Positions 36,891 through 47,569 of a stretch of DNA of 64,000 nucleotides are shown piece by piece. The notes beneath the pieces were generated by a model. That model saw nothing but the letters and a program-made list of their open reading frames with translations. It was not told where the DNA came from and made no database searches. The stretch's first letter is position 1. Every line of letters starts with the position of its first letter. Position numbers and translations under genes: made by a program. The stretch comes from Pseudescherichia vulneris NBRC 102420 (GTDB lineage: Bacteria; Pseudomonadota; Gammaproteobacteria; Enterobacterales; Enterobacteriaceae): assembly GCF_000759795.1 (NCBI RefSeq), contig NZ_BBMZ01000013.1, positions 62,001-126,000 of the forward strand. Direction: 5' to 3'.

Positions 36891-39698
36891 ATGCAGAACG
36901 GCGCAATGAAAGCCTGGCTGGACTCTTCTTACCTCTCTGGGTCTAACCAGAGCTGGATAGAACAGCTCTATGAAGACTTCTTAACCGATCCTGATTCGGT
37001 AGACGCAAACTGGCGTTCCATGTTCCAGGAGCTGCCTGGCACCGGCGTTAAACCGGATCAATTTCATTCCAAAACACGTGATTATTTTCGTCGTCTGGCG
37101 AAGGATGCCTCACGTTATACCTCCTCACTGTCCGACCCTGACACCAACGTTAAGCAGGTAAAAGTCCTGCAGCTCATCAACGCCTACCGCTTCCGCGGTC
37201 ACCAGCAGGCGAACCTCGATCCGCTGGGCCTGTGGAAACAGGAGCGCGTTGCCGATCTCGACCCGGCCTATCACGACCTGACCGAAGCGGATCTGCAGCA
37301 GAGCTTTAACATCGGCTCCTTTGCCTTTGGCAAAGACACGATGCCGCTGGGCGAACTGATCGACGCCCTGAAGCAGACCTACTGCGGCTCTATCGGCGCT
37401 GAGTATATGCACATCACCAGCACCGAAGAGAAGCGTTGGATCCAGCAGCGGATTGAGTCCGTAGCGGGCCGCGCGGCCTTTAGCGCCGAAGAGAAAAAAC
37501 GTTTTCTCAGCGAGCTGACCGCAGCCGAGGGGATGGAGCGCTATCTGGGGGCTAAATTCCCAGGGGCGAAACGCTTCTCGCTGGAGGGCGGCGATGCGCT
37601 GGTCCCGATGCTGAAAGAGATGATCCGTCACGCCGGTAAGAGCGGCACCCGCGAAGTGGTGCTGGGGATGGCACACCGCGGTCGTCTCAACGTGCTGATC
37701 AACGTGCTGGGTAAAAAGACTCAGGATCTGTTCGATGAGTTTGCGGGCAAGCATAAAGAGCACCTTGGCACCGGCGACGTGAAGTACCACATGGGCTTCT
37801 CGTCCGATATCGAAACCGAGGGCGGTTTAGTTCACCTGGCGCTGGCGTTTAACCCGTCGCACCTGGAGATCGTCAGCCCGGTGGTGATGGGCTCGGTGCG
37901 TGCGCGTCTCGATCGCCTCGATGAGCCGAGCAGCAACAAAGTTCTGCCGATCACCATTCACGGTGATGCGGCGGTAACCGGACAGGGCGTGGTGCAGGAA
38001 ACGCTGAACATGTCCAAAGCCCGCGGCTACGAAGTGGGCGGCACGGTGCGTATCGTCATCAACAACCAGGTGGGCTTCACCACCTCTAACCCGCTTGATG
38101 CACGCTCTACGCCGTACTGCACCGATATCGGTAAAATGGTGCAGGCACCGATTTTCCACGTTAACGCTGACGATCCGGAAGCGGTGGCATTCGTCACCCG
38201 CCTCGCGCTCGATTTCCGTAACACCTTTAAGCGCGACGTCTTTATTGACCTGGTGTGCTACCGCCGTCACGGCCACAACGAAGCCGACGAGCCAAGCGCA
38301 ACCCAGCCGCTGATGTACCAGAAGATCAAGAAGCACCCGACGCCGCGTAAAATCTACGCTGACCGTCTGGAGCAAGAGAAGGTCGCCTCTCTGGAAGATG
38401 CCACCGAGATGGTGAACCTCTACCGCGACATGCTTGACGCCGGTGAGTGCGTGGTAAAAGAGTGGCGTCCAATGAATATGCACTCCTTTACCTGGTCTCC
38501 TTACCTGAACCACGAGTGGGACGAGAGCTACCCGAACAAGGTAGAGATGAAGCGCGTTCAGGAGCTGGCGAAGCGTATCAGTACCGTACCCGACGCTATC
38601 GAAATGCAGTCGCGCGTGGCGAAAATCTACGGTGACCGTCAGGCGATGGCCGCAGGTGAGAAGCTCTTTGACTGGGGCGGCGCGGAAAACCTGGCCTACG
38701 CTACGCTGGTAGACGAAGGCATTGCGGTGCGTCTGTCTGGGGAAGACAGCGGCCGTGGTACGTTCTTCCACCGTCACGCGGTGATCCATAACCAGGCTAA
38801 CGGCTCTACCTACACGCCGCTGCACCACGTCCACAATTCGCAGGGCACCTTCCGCGTCTGGGACTCCGTGCTCTCTGAAGAGGCCGTGCTGGCGTTCGAG
38901 TATGGCTATGCGACCGCCGAGCCGCGCACCCTGACCATCTGGGAAGCACAGTTTGGTGACTTCGCTAACGGTGCGCAGGTGGTGATCGACCAGTTCATCT
39001 CCTCCGGTGAGCAGAAGTGGGGCCGTATGTGCGGTCTGGTGATGCTGCTGCCGCACGGCTACGAAGGCCAGGGCCCGGAGCACTCCTCCGCCCGTCTGGA
39101 GCGCTATCTGCAACTCTGCGCCGAGCAGAACATGCAGGTTTGCGTGCCGTCTACCCCGGCGCAGGTTTACCACATGATCCGCCGTCAGGCGCTGCGCGGT
39201 ATGCGCCGTCCGCTGGTGGTGATGTCGCCGAAGTCCCTGCTGCGCCATCCGCTGGCAGTATCGACGCTCGACGAGCTGGCAAACGGCACTTTCATGCCGG
39301 CCATCGGTGAGGTTGACGATCTTGATCCGCAAGGCGTTAAGCGCGTTGTCCTCTGTTCTGGTAAGGTTTATTACGACCTGCTTGAGCAGCGCCGTAAGAA
39401 CGACCAGAAAGACGTCGCCATTGTGCGTATTGAACAGCTGTATCCGTTCCCGCATCAGTCGGTGCAGGAAGCGTTAAAACCTTATGCCCACGTACATGAT
39501 TTTGTCTGGTGCCAGGAAGAGCCGCTGAACCAGGGCGCATGGTACTGTAGCCAGCATCATTTCCGTGAAGTGATTCCGTTTGGGTCCGCTCTGCGTTATG
39601 CAGGTCGCCCGGCCTCTGCCTCGCCGGCGGTAGGCTATATGTCCGTTCACCAGAAGCAGCAGCAAGATCTGGTTAACGACGCGCTGAACGTCGATTAA
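36891..39698 (+). CDS. sucA: 2-oxoglutarate dehydrogenase E1 component
   Basis: This 935-residue thiamine-diphosphate decarboxylase (E. coli 933) makes the succinyl-lipoyl group on SucB. Motifs include GMAHRGRLNVL, NPSHLEIV, GDAAVTGQG (TPP/Mg), RRHGHNEADEP and the C-terminal LPHGYEGQGPEHSSAR. Relative to E. coli, two residues are inserted near residue 184 (ESVAGRAAF). It begins the sucABCD segment, which is also reached from the sdh promoter. Confidence 0.99.
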   Translation: MQNGAMKAWLDSSYLSGSNQSWIEQLYEDFLTDPDSVDANWRSMFQELPGTGVKPDQFHSKTRDYFRRLAKDASRYTSSLSDPDTNVKQVKVLQLINAYRFRGHQQANLDPLGLWKQERVADLDPAYHDLTEADLQQSFNIGSFAFGKDTMPLGELIDALKQTYCGSIGAEYMHITSTEEKRWIQQRIESVAGRAAFSAEEKKRFLSELTAAEGMERYLGAKFPGAKRFSLEGGDALVPMLKEMIRHAGKSGTREVVLGMAHRGRLNVLINVLGKKTQDLFDEFAGKHKEHLGTGDVKYHMGFSSDIETEGGLVHLALAFNPSHLEIVSPVVMGSVRARLDRLDEPSSNKVLPITIHGDAAVTGQGVVQETLNMSKARGYEVGGTVRIVINNQVGFTTSNPLDARSTPYCTDIGKMVQAPIFHVNADDPEAVAFVTRLALDFRNTFKRDVFIDLVCYRRHGHNEADEPSATQPLMYQKIKKHPTPRKIYADRLEQEKVASLEDATEMVNLYRDMLDAGECVVKEWRPMNMHSFTWSPYLNHEWDESYPNKVEMKRVQELAKRISTVPDAIEMQSRVAKIYGDRQAMAAGEKLFDWGGAENLAYATLVDEGIAVRLSGEDSGRGTFFHRHAVIHNQANGSTYTPLHHVHNSQGTFRVWDSVLSEEAVLAFEYGYATAEPRTLTIWEAQFGDFANGAQVVIDQFISSGEQKWGRMCGLVMLLPHGYEGQGPEHSSARLERYLQLCAEQNMQVCVPSTPAQVYHMIRRQALRGMRRPLVVMSPKSLLRHPLAVSTLDELANGTFMPAIGEVDDLDPQGVKRVVLCSGKVYYDLLEQRRKNDQKDVAIVRIEQLYPFPHQSVQEALKPYAHVHDFVWCQEEPLNQGAWYCSQHHFREVIPFGSALRYAGRPASASPAVGYMSVHQKQQQDLVNDALNVD

Positions 39699-39712
39699 TT
39701 AAAGGATAAATA

Positions 39713-40948
39713 ATGAGTAGCGTAGATATTCTTGTTCCTGACCTGCCTGAGTCCGTAGCCGATGCGACCGTGGCCACCTGGCATAAAAAACCGGGCGATA
39801 GCGTCCAACGTGATGAAGTTCTGGTAGAGATCGAAACTGATAAAGTGGTACTGGAAGTACCGGCGTCAGCGGACGGCATCCTGGATGCCGTGTTGGAAGA
39901 GGAGGGCACCACCGTGACCTCTCGCCAGATCCTTGGCCGCCTGCGTGAAGGCAACAGCAACGGTAAAGAGAGCAGCGCGAAATCTGAAAGCAAAGAGTCG
40001 ACTCCGGCTCAGCGTCAGCAGGCGTCCCTCGAAGAGCAGAACAACGAGGCGTTAAGCCCGGCGATCCGTCGTCTGTTGGCAGAGCACACCCTCGATGCCA
40101 ACGCCATAAAAGGCACCGGTGTCGGCGGCCGCCTGACCCGCGAAGACGTTGAGAAGCACCTGGCGAAATCGTCAACGGCAACAGCAACCGAAGAGAAAGC
40201 ACCGGCTGCTGCCGCTGCCGCGCCTTCTGTTACGCCAGTGGCGGGCAACCGTTCCGAGAAACGCGTGCCGATGACCCGTCTGCGCAAGCGCGTGGCCGAG
40301 CGTCTGCTGGAGGCAAAAAACTCCACCGCGATGCTGACCACCTTCAACGAAGTGAACATGAAGCCAATCATGGATCTGCGCAAGCAGTACGGCGACGCTT
40401 TCGAGAAGCGTCACGGTATCCGTCTGGGCTTTATGTCTTTCTATGTGAAAGCCGTGGTTGAAGCGCTGAAGCGCTATCCGGAAGTGAACGCCTCTATCGA
40501 TGGCGAAGATGTGGTCTACCACAACTACTTCGACGTCAGCATGGCGGTCTCTACGCCGCGTGGCCTGGTGACCCCGGTGCTGCGTGACGTCGACGCGCTG
40601 GGCATGGCCGACATCGAGAAGCGAATCAAAGAGCTGGCGCTTAAAGGCCGTGACGGCAAGCTGACCGTTGAAGATCTGACCGGCGGTAACTTCACCATCA
40701 CCAACGGCGGCGTCTTCGGTTCCCTGATGTCTACGCCGATCATCAACCCGCCGCAGAGCGCCATTTTGGGCATGCACGCAATCAAAGATCGCCCGATGGC
40801 GGTGGATGGCAAAGTAGAGATCCTGCCGATGATGTACCTGGCGCTCTCCTACGATCACCGTCTGATTGATGGCCGTGAATCGGTAGGCTTCCTCGTGGCC
40901 ATCAAAGAGCTGCTGGAAGATCCGACCCGTCTGCTGCTGGACGTGTAG
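39713..40948 (+). CDS. sucB: Dihydrolipoyl succinyltransferase (E2)
   Basis: This 411-residue core enzyme (E. coli 405) has the lipoyl domain 1-80 with the lipoylated Lys in [14 protein letters not shown], a Ser/Ala-rich linker, a peripheral subunit-binding domain around 110-150 ([20 protein letters not shown]), a second Ala/Pro linker, and the catalytic domain ending [15 protein letters not shown] with active His and Asp. It transfers succinyl to CoA. It follows sucA by 14 bp. Confidence 0.99.
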   Translation: MSSVDILVPDLPESVADATVATWHKKPGDSVQRDEVLVEIETDKVVLEVPASADGILDAVLEEEGTTVTSRQILGRLREGNSNGKESSAKSESKESTPAQRQQASLEEQNNEALSPAIRRLLAEHTLDANAIKGTGVGGRLTREDVEKHLAKSSTATATEEKAPAAAAAAPSVTPVAGNRSEKRVPMTRLRKRVAERLLEAKNSTAMLTTFNEVNMKPIMDLRKQYGDAFEKRHGIRLGFMSFYVKAVVEALKRYPEVNASIDGEDVVYHNYFDVSMAVSTPRGLVTPVLRDVDALGMADIEKRIKELALKGRDGKLTVEDLTGGNFTITNGGVFGSLMSTPIINPPQSAILGMHAIKDRPMAVDGKVEILPMMYLALSYDHRLIDGRESVGFLVAIKELLEDPTRLLLDV

Positions 40949-40961
40949 TTTTCGCACGCTT

Positions 40962-40987
40962 GCCCGGCGGCGCGTTGTTCGCCGGGC
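40962..40987. repeat. REP-like hairpin between sucB and sucC
   Basis: Stem GCCCGGCG (40962-40969) / CGCCGGGC (40980-40987) with a 10-base loop lies in the 85-bp sucB-sucC spacer. There is no T-tract, so mRNA stabilisation or partial attenuation is more likely than termination. Confidence 0.65.
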
Positions 40988-41033
40988 CGATAAAATCATG
41001 ACCTGACGATTACCTGAAAAATGGACGGAACAG

Positions 41034-42200
41034 ATGAACTTACATGAATACCAGGCAAAACAGCTGTTTGCCCGCTACGGTTTACCCGCGCCGGTAGGCT
41101 ATGCCTGCAATACGCCACGCGAAGCAGAAGAAGCCGCCTCAAAAATCGGCAGCGGCCCGTGGGTAGTCAAGTGCCAGGTACACGCCGGTGGCCGCGGTAA
41201 AGCGGGCGGCGTTAAAGTCGTTCACAGCAAAGAAGAGATCCGTGCGTTTGCCGAGCACTGGCTGGGCAAGCGTCTGGTGACCTACCAAACGGATGCCAAC
41301 GGCCAGCCGGTTAACCAGATCCTGGTAGAAGCGGCGACCGATATTGATAAAGAACTCTACCTGGGCGCAGTTGTTGACCGCAGCTCTCGTCGCGTAGTGT
41401 TCATGGCCTCTACCGAAGGCGGCGTGGAAATTGAAAAAGTGGCGGAAGAGACGCCGCACCTGATCCACAAAGTCGCGCTCGATCCGCTGGCCGGCCCAAT
41501 GCCGTACCAGGGACGCGAGCTGGCATTTAAACTGGGCCTGGAAGGTAAGCAGGTTCAGCAGTTCACCAAAATCTTTATGGGCCTGGCGACCATCTTCCTT
41601 GAGCGCGACCTGGCGCTAATCGAGATCAACCCGCTGGTGATCACCAAGCAGGGCGACCTGATCTGCCTCGACGGCAAGCTGGGCGCTGACGGCAACGCGC
41701 TGTTCCGCCAGCCGGATCTGCGCCAGATGCGCGACCACTCTCAGGAAGACGCCCGTGAATCACAGGCGGCACAGTGGGAGCTGAACTACGTTGCCCTCGA
41801 CGGCAACATCGGCTGCATGGTTAACGGTGCGGGCCTGGCAATGGGCACCATGGACATCGTTAAGCTGCACGGCGGCGAACCGGCTAACTTCCTTGACGTG
41901 GGCGGCGGCGCAACCAAAGAGCGCGTAACCGAAGCGTTCAAAATCATTCTCTCCGACGATAAAGTGAAAGCCGTACTGGTTAACATTTTCGGCGGTATCG
42001 TGCGCTGCGACCTGATTGCCGACGGCATCATTGGTGCGGTGGAAGAAGTAGGTGTTAACGTTCCGGTTGTAGTTCGTCTGGAAGGGAACAATGCCGAACT
42101 GGGCGCACAAAAACTGGCTGACAGCGGCCTGAACATTATCGCAGCGAAAAGTCTGACGGACGCAGCACAGCAGGTTGTTGCCGCAGTGGAGGGGAAATAA
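41034..42200 (+). CDS. sucC: Succinate-CoA ligase beta subunit
   Basis: This 388-residue ATP-grasp subunit starts [20 protein letters not shown]. It has nucleotide-binding [17 protein letters not shown] and the C-terminal power-helix/ligase-CoA region with [12 protein letters not shown] and [10 protein letters not shown]. It makes ATP or GTP from succinyl-CoA with SucD. Its last base is the first base of the sucD start (TAATG). Confidence 0.99.
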   Translation: MNLHEYQAKQLFARYGLPAPVGYACNTPREAEEAASKIGSGPWVVKCQVHAGGRGKAGGVKVVHSKEEIRAFAEHWLGKRLVTYQTDANGQPVNQILVEAATDIDKELYLGAVVDRSSRRVVFMASTEGGVEIEKVAEETPHLIHKVALDPLAGPMPYQGRELAFKLGLEGKQVQQFTKIFMGLATIFLERDLALIEINPLVITKQGDLICLDGKLGADGNALFRQPDLRQMRDHSQEDARESQAAQWELNYVALDGNIGCMVNGAGLAMGTMDIVKLHGGEPANFLDVGGGATKERVTEAFKIILSDDKVKAVLVNIFGGIVRCDLIADGIIGAVEEVGVNVPVVVRLEGNNAELGAQKLADSGLNIIAAKSLTDAAQQVVAAVEGK

Positions 42201-43069
42201 TGTCCATTCTGATCGACAAAAATACGAAGGTAATTTGCCAGGGCTTCACCGGTAGCCAGGGGACCTTCCACTCAGAGCAGGCCATCGCCTATGGTACGCA
42301 GATGGTTGGCGGCGTGACCCCAGGCAAAGGCGGCACCACACACCTCGGCCTGCCGGTGTTCAACACCGTGCGTGAAGCCGTTGAAGCGACTGGCGCAACC
42401 GCCACCGTGATCTACGTTCCGGCGCCGTTCTGTAAAGACTCGATTCTGGAAGCCATCGACGCAGGCATTAAGCTTATCATCACCATTACCGAAGGTATCC
42501 CGACGCTGGATATGCTGACGGTAAAAGTGAAGCTGGACGAAGCGGGCGTGCGGATGATCGGTCCAAACTGCCCGGGTGTGATCACCCCAGGCGAATGCAA
42601 AATCGGCATCATGCCGGGCCACATCCACCAGCCGGGTAAAGTGGGCATCGTTTCCCGCTCCGGTACGCTGACCTATGAAGCGGTTAAGCAGACTACCGAC
42701 TACGGCTTCGGCCAGTCTACCTGCGTCGGTATCGGCGGTGACCCGATCCCTGGCTCTAACTTTATCGATATTCTGAAGCTGTTCGAATCCGACCCGCAGA
42801 CCGAAGCGATCGTCATGATCGGTGAGATCGGCGGTAGCGCGGAAGAAGAAGCGGCTGCTTACATCAAAGATCATGTGACCAAACCGGTTGTCGGCTACAT
42901 TGCTGGCGTGACCGCGCCAAAAGGCAAGCGTATGGGTCACGCAGGGGCGATCATCGCCGGTGGTAAAGGCACTGCAGACGAGAAGTTTGCCGCGCTGGAA
43001 GCCGCAGGGGTGAAAACCGTGCGTAGCCTGGCAGACATTGGCGAAGCGCTGAAATCTATTATTAAGTAA
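42200..43069 (+). CDS. sucD: Succinate-CoA ligase alpha subunit
   Basis: This 289-residue subunit has an N-terminal Rossmann CoA-binding domain ([16 protein letters not shown]) and the phosphohistidine near residue 247 in [11 protein letters not shown]. It completes succinyl-CoA synthetase and ends the sdh-suc transcript at a strong terminator. Confidence 0.99.
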   Translation: MSILIDKNTKVICQGFTGSQGTFHSEQAIAYGTQMVGGVTPGKGGTTHLGLPVFNTVREAVEATGATATVIYVPAPFCKDSILEAIDAGIKLIITITEGIPTLDMLTVKVKLDEAGVRMIGPNCPGVITPGECKIGIMPGHIHQPGKVGIVSRSGTLTYEAVKQTTDYGFGQSTCVGIGGDPIPGSNFIDILKLFESDPQTEAIVMIGEIGGSAEEEAAAYIKDHVTKPVVGYIAGVTAPKGKRMGHAGAIIAGGKGTADEKFAALEAAGVKTVRSLADIGEALKSIIK

Positions 43070-43114
43070 ATAAAAAATCTCGACATGGTTGGCCACCGCA
43101 AGGTGGCCTTTTTT
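43070..43114 (+). ncRNA. sdhX: sucD 3' UTR with terminator, candidate SdhX small RNA
   Basis: The sucD 3' end carries stem GGCCACC (43091-43097), a GCAA loop, GGTGGCC (43102-43108) and six T. In E. coli and Salmonella the Hfq-binding sRNA SdhX (RybD) is processed from exactly this 3' UTR and represses acetate-kinase mRNA. The position and terminator are certain; identity as SdhX rests on synteny, since I cannot align the seed. The 5' processing site may lie inside the sucD end. Confidence 0.5.
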
Positions 43115-43272
43115 ATTGTCTGTACAAATACTTCTCTAAATTACATATTCCTCTTAAATAATTATCAGGAAATAGTCGATAGCGATCACGATATAGTGAA
43201 TATTCTCGCTGAGAGTGCGGGTGGAGTAATAAGGAGTGATAGGATATCGCCCAAAAGTACCAGGGAGGCAGT

Positions 43273-44193
43273 ATGCGAGGGAAGTTACCTAAAACAGAAC
43301 TACTCATCACCTTTGAGGCCGTGGCACGCCATGAGAGCTATACCCGTGCCGCAGAGGAGTTGGCCTTGACCCAAAGTGCGGTGTTCCGCCAGATGTCGGC
43401 GCTGGAAGATTTTCTGAATACCGAGCTGTTCAGCCATGCTAAAAAACGTATTTTCCTCAACGACGCCGGGAAATATTATCTCGACATGGTAAAGGATACA
43501 TTAAATAAATTTGAGCGTGATACCCATGCTATTATGACCTGGCAGCCAACGTCACGCGTTGTTGAGCTGGCCGTTAACCCCACGCTGAGCACCCACTGGC
43601 TTATTCCCAAGCTTGGCGAGTTTACGCAATGCTATCCCGATATCGTGGTGAATATTAACTCATTGGCAAGCGTCGGGGATTTTCTTAATCGCGGCTACGA
43701 TGCGGCTATCATGCGGGAAGATTTCTGCGCCCCCCTGGCTCGGGTCGACTCCCTGTTTGAAGAGGAGCTGCTGCCGGTGTGCAGCAGGACATTGCCAGGC
43801 TACGTCGGGAAGAAGATAAAGGTGGAGCGGCTGCTGGATAACTTTACGCTGCTGCATCAGAGCACGCGTATTGAGGGCTGGGCCGAATGGTTCTCCCTCT
43901 CTGGTATCAGCAGCCCGAAGGTGAAGCTTGGTCCGCGTTTCGACCTTATCTCGATGCTGATTGCGGCCGTGCGTTCGAAGCTGGGCGTCGCGCTGCTGCC
44001 GCGCTTTTCCGTCCAGCACGACCTTGATAACGGCAGCATGGTCATTCCTTGTGACGTGCCCATGCGTACCGGCAATCGCTTTATACTGACGTGGCGGGAC
44101 GACGGCGTGGCGTCGGGTGGAATGCTGCTCTTCCGCGACTGGCTGTTAAAAAAGTCAGCGGCCGAGCAGCACGCGCTATTTAAGACTCTGTGA
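43273..44193 (+). CDS. LysR-family transcriptional regulator
   Basis: This 306-residue regulator has the N-terminal winged helix-turn-helix [20 protein letters not shown] (about 21-40) and a periplasmic-binding-protein-like effector domain from residue 90. GGGAGG precedes the ATG. It resembles GcvA-type LysR proteins. Its end overlaps the convergent fumarase-like gene by 18 bases, and it lies at the border of the methylaspartate island, so it likely responds to a dicarboxylate or amino acid of that pathway. Target and effector are inference. Confidence 0.9.
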   Translation: MRGKLPKTELLITFEAVARHESYTRAAEELALTQSAVFRQMSALEDFLNTELFSHAKKRIFLNDAGKYYLDMVKDTLNKFERDTHAIMTWQPTSRVVELAVNPTLSTHWLIPKLGEFTQCYPDIVVNINSLASVGDFLNRGYDAAIMREDFCAPLARVDSLFEEELLPVCSRTLPGYVGKKIKVERLLDNFTLLHQSTRIEGWAEWFSLSGISSPKVKLGPRFDLISMLIAAVRSKLGVALLPRFSVQHDLDNGSMVIPCDVPMRTGNRFILTWRDDGVASGGMLLFRDWLLKKSAAEQHALFKTL

Positions 44194-45834
44194 CGGGCAG
44201 AGATTACAGTCGTGACGCTGTTCAAACTGCTGGTAAAAGTTATTGCCTTTGTCATCCACCAGGATAAACGCAGGCATATCTTTTACCTCCATCATCCATA
44301 CCGCCTCCATGCCCAGTTCGGCATACTCCAGGCAGCGCAGGCTGCGGACGTAGTCCTGGGCTAGCAGGGCCGCTGCGCCACCGATGCTGCCCAAATTAAA
44401 CCCGCCGTGCCTGGCGCAGGCATCGGTCACCTGCTGGCTGCGGTTGCCTTTTGACAGCATCACCAGGCTGCCGCCCGCGGCTTGAAACGCATCTACATAA
44501 CCGTCCATGCGGCCACCGGTCGTGGGGCCCAGCGATCCCGCAATGCCACCTTCCGGTGTTTTAGCCGGGCCAGCGTAGTAAACAATGTAGTTCTTCATGT
44601 AGTCAGGCAGAGCCACACCCGCATCAAGCCTGGCCTTGAGCTTGGCATGGGCGATATCCCGGGCAACAACCAGCGGGCCGCTCAACGAGAGGCGTGTTCC
44701 TACTGTATAGCGGGATAGCTCGTGCATCACCTCGCGTAACGGCCGGTTGAGATTGATTCTGACCCCCGTGCTGTCGCCAGGCATACGTAGCGTCTCAGGA
44801 ATAAACCGTCCTGGGTCGCGCTCCAGCTTCTCTAGCCAGAGGCCGTGTCGATTGATTTTACCCTTGATGTTGCGGTCGGCAGAGCAGGAGAGGGCGAGGG
44901 CAATCGGGCAGGAGCCGCCGTGCCGCGGCAGGCGTATTACCCGGATGTCGTGAGCAAAATACTTACCGCCAAACTGCGCCCCGATGCCCAGCGTCCGGCT
45001 GGCGTTAAGCAGCGTTGCCTCAAGGTGCAGATCGCGAAACGCCTGACCATGCTCATTACCGCGCGTGGGCAACGTATCGTAGTACTTCGTCGATGCCAGC
45101 TTGGCTACCTTCATCGCATGCTCAGGGGAGGTTCCGCCAATAACGAAAGCAATATGGTAGGGCGGACAGGCGGCGGTGCCGAGCGCCTGCATTTTCGCTA
45201 TTAAAAAGGGGACCAGCTTCTCTGGAGCAAGAATGGATTTAGTCTCCTGAAACAGCGCCGCCTTGTTAGCCGAGCCGCCACCTTTGTTGATAAACAGAAA
45301 TTTGTATTCATCCCCCGGGATCGCCGCGATATCAATTTGTGCGGGTAGATTCGTGCCGGTGTTCACCTCAGTGTACATATCCAGCGGCGCGTTTTGTGAG
45401 TAGCGCAGGCTATGTTCCTGAAAGGTTTCGTAGATGCCCAGACTTAACGCCTCGGCATCGTTGCAGCCGGTCCAGATTGACTGCCCTTTTTCGGCTACGA
45501 TGGTCGCAGTGCCGGTATCCTGGCAGTAGGGCAGAATACCCTTGGCCGAGACCTCGGCATTACGCAGCAGCTGCAGGGCAACGTAACGATCGTTTGCGCT
45601 GGCCTCGCGATCGTGAAGGATCGATGCAACCTGTTTAATATGAGCGGTGCGTAAGAAAAAGGAGGCCTCGTAAAAAGCCAGCTTTGCCAGCACCATTAAT
45701 CCTTTTGGATCCACGGCAATCAGCGTTTTATTATCTGCTTCGATAATCGAGACATATTGGTCGCTCAGCAGATAATATTCAGTCAGGTCTTTATCATGCG
45801 GAAAAGGATCTTGCCAGATAAAAGGTTTATTCAT
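44176..45834 (-). CDS. Class I fumarate hydratase / mesaconase
   Basis: This 552-residue [4Fe-4S] hydratase is similar along its whole length to FumA/FumB (548 aa). Cluster-ligand regions are PYCQDTG (C104), [13 protein letters not shown] and [12 protein letters not shown]. Class I fumarases also hydrate mesaconate to citramalate, and FumD of E. coli O157:H7, encoded with methylaspartate genes, is a mesaconase. The residue before the first ligand is Tyr here and Thr in FumA. Location next to methylaspartate ammonia-lyase makes mesaconate the probable substrate (fumD-like). It follows the carrier gene by 24 bp. Confidence 0.9.
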   Translation of the reverse strand: MNKPFIWQDPFPHDKDLTEYYLLSDQYVSIIEADNKTLIAVDPKGLMVLAKLAFYEASFFLRTAHIKQVASILHDREASANDRYVALQLLRNAEVSAKGILPYCQDTGTATIVAEKGQSIWTGCNDAEALSLGIYETFQEHSLRYSQNAPLDMYTEVNTGTNLPAQIDIAAIPGDEYKFLFINKGGGSANKAALFQETKSILAPEKLVPFLIAKMQALGTAACPPYHIAFVIGGTSPEHAMKVAKLASTKYYDTLPTRGNEHGQAFRDLHLEATLLNASRTLGIGAQFGGKYFAHDIRVIRLPRHGGSCPIALALSCSADRNIKGKINRHGLWLEKLERDPGRFIPETLRMPGDSTGVRINLNRPLREVMHELSRYTVGTRLSLSGPLVVARDIAHAKLKARLDAGVALPDYMKNYIVYYAGPAKTPEGGIAGSLGPTTGGRMDGYVDAFQAAGGSLVMLSKGNRSQQVTDACARHGGFNLGSIGGAAALLAQDYVRSLRCLEYAELGMEAVWMMEVKDMPAFILVDDKGNNFYQQFEQRHDCNLCPSQSLK

Positions 45835-45858
45835 AATAGTTTCTCGTTAATCTGTTTA

Positions 45859-47124
45859 TTACAATCGCGCAAGCTGCGATGCTTTTCCGCGGCAGCCTTC
45901 ACCAAAGTGTTCTCCCTCCCAGCGGCTAACCAGCGCTGCGCCCATAGCATTACTCATTACGTTCGTGGCGGAACGGCCCATATCGAGGAAGGGGTCAACG
46001 CCCATTAATAGAATCAGTCCGGCTTCAGGAATATTGAATTGGTTGAGAGTGGCAGCAATAACCACCAGCGAGGCGCGCGGCACCCCAGCCATGCCTTTGG
46101 AGGTCAGCATGAGAATAAGCAGCATAGTGATCTGCTCGCCCATACCAAGATGAATATTGCATGCCTGGGCGATAAAAAGGGTGGCGAAGGAGCAGTACGC
46201 CATTGAGCCAACAAGGTTAAACGAGTAGCCGATTGGCAAAACAAAGCTGGCGATTTTCGGCGAAACGCCAAACTTTTCCAGCGCCTTCAGCGTGCCGGGA
46301 AAGGCGGCTTCCGAGCTGGAGGTGGTAAACGCCAATAGCGCAGGCTCGGCGATCCCTTTGGTCAAGCGGAGAACACAGGGGCCAATCGTCGCCAAAGAGA
46401 TACCAATTAAAATGACCCATAGCAGCCCAAGGGTCATATAAAACTCGCCCATAAAGATCCCGGCGCTGACCAACACGCCCAGCCCACGCTCGGCGATCAT
46501 GGCCGAGATAGCGGCAAACACCGTGAAGGGGGCAAAGAGCATAACGTAGCCGGTAATTTTAAGCATCACCTCCACCAGCGAGTCCAGCACATGGACGATG
46601 GGCGCGCCTTTATCGCCGATGGCCGCCAGCCCGCAGCCTAAGAAGATAGAGAAGACGACAATCTGCAGAACCTCATTGCGGGCCATAGCGTCAACGATGC
46701 TGGTGGGAATAGCATGCGAAATAAACACCTTAAAAGTAAAAGGTTCTGCCTTTAACGCGGCGACGCTGGCGGCGTCGTGGGCAACAAAGTTGATTCCGGC
46801 ACCGGGCTGGAAAATATTAACAATAACTAGGCCTAAGGCAATGGAGATCAGCGAGGCACAGATAAACAGCAGCAGGGTCTTGGAGAAAATGCGCCCCAGC
46901 GTTTTGGCATCGCCCATTTTTGCAATTCCAACGACCAATGTTGAAATAATTAACGGCGCGATGATCATTTTGATCAGCCGCAGAAATATCGCGGTTAAAA
47001 TTGAGATGTCCTGCGAGTAGGCTTTTGCCGTTTCAACCGTGGCGACGGTATTAATAATAAATCCGGCAATGATACCCAGAACAAGGCCCGCGATAATCAT
47101 CGTGGTTAAGCTTTTCGACTTCAT
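45859..47124 (-). CDS. Dicarboxylate/amino acid:cation symporter (DAACS family)
   Basis: This 421-residue polytopic carrier of the GltP/DctA (SLC1) family has serine-rich hairpin TTSSSEAAFPGTL, NLVGSMAYCS, the second hairpin LTSKGMAGVPRASLV and cation/substrate-binding DPFLDMGRSATNVMSNAMG. It imports glutamate, aspartate or C4-dicarboxylates with H+ or Na+. The ATG at 47124 has GGAG 5 bases upstream; a GTG at 47130 is alternative. In the methylaspartate island it may bring in glutamate, mesaconate or a related diacid. Confidence 0.93.
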   Translation of the reverse strand: MKSKSLTTMIIAGLVLGIIAGFIINTVATVETAKAYSQDISILTAIFLRLIKMIIAPLIISTLVVGIAKMGDAKTLGRIFSKTLLLFICASLISIALGLVIVNIFQPGAGINFVAHDAASVAALKAEPFTFKVFISHAIPTSIVDAMARNEVLQIVVFSIFLGCGLAAIGDKGAPIVHVLDSLVEVMLKITGYVMLFAPFTVFAAISAMIAERGLGVLVSAGIFMGEFYMTLGLLWVILIGISLATIGPCVLRLTKGIAEPALLAFTTSSSEAAFPGTLKALEKFGVSPKIASFVLPIGYSFNLVGSMAYCSFATLFIAQACNIHLGMGEQITMLLILMLTSKGMAGVPRASLVVIAATLNQFNIPEAGLILLMGVDPFLDMGRSATNVMSNAMGAALVSRWEGEHFGEGCRGKASQLARL

Positions 47125-47251
47125 TTTCACTCCATCGGATTGAGGCGCTGGTGGTGCAAAAGTTATGTTTTCAATTCTGTCTAATGACCAGCAAGTTTTA
47201 GAACAGGGGTACGCGATGGCGTACCCCGTAAAGGGTTAGGGTTATAGGGCG

Positions 47252-47569
47252 TTAAATATCAAACACGATGTCTAATAACGGCGCATGCTGCTGAGCGCCA
47301 TACACGTCGTTGTCTCCTCTGTTACCTGAAACGATACCCCTCGGCAAAATGGCTTTAACGGCGTTAGCCGGGTCGAACCAGACGATGCGGGGAAGCTGTT
47401 TCTCGTCCAGGTTGTACAGGCGCGCAACTAGCTGGGCGGTAAACTGCCCGGAAGCTTTAACGGCCAGATAGTCGCTCTGCTGCTTAAACAGAATATCCAG
47501 CACCAGCTCATAGGGTCCGGCGTTTTTAGACCGGATCACCAGGGCCAACGAACGAATGGGCTGTTTCAT
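47252..47569 (-). CDS. DUF4387 family protein
   Basis: This 105-residue protein starts MKQPIRSLALVIRSKNAGPY and contains a conserved-looking VWFDPANAVKAILPRGIVSG. No known catalytic motif. It overlaps the AtuA-like gene by 4 bases, and the two families are usually adjacent or fused in other genomes, so they probably form one complex. Function unknown. A 127-bp gap follows before the carrier gene. Confidence 0.8.
   Translation of the reverse strand: MKQPIRSLALVIRSKNAGPYELVLDILFKQQSDYLAVKASGQFTAQLVARLYNLDEKQLPRIVWFDPANAVKAILPRGIVSGNRGDNDVYGAQQHAPLLDIVFDI

Noticed and set aside
37827-39455. Long open frame antisense to sucA
   Set aside because: It is the mirror of a highly conserved sucA coding region with GC-rich third positions; no start context and no family resemblance.
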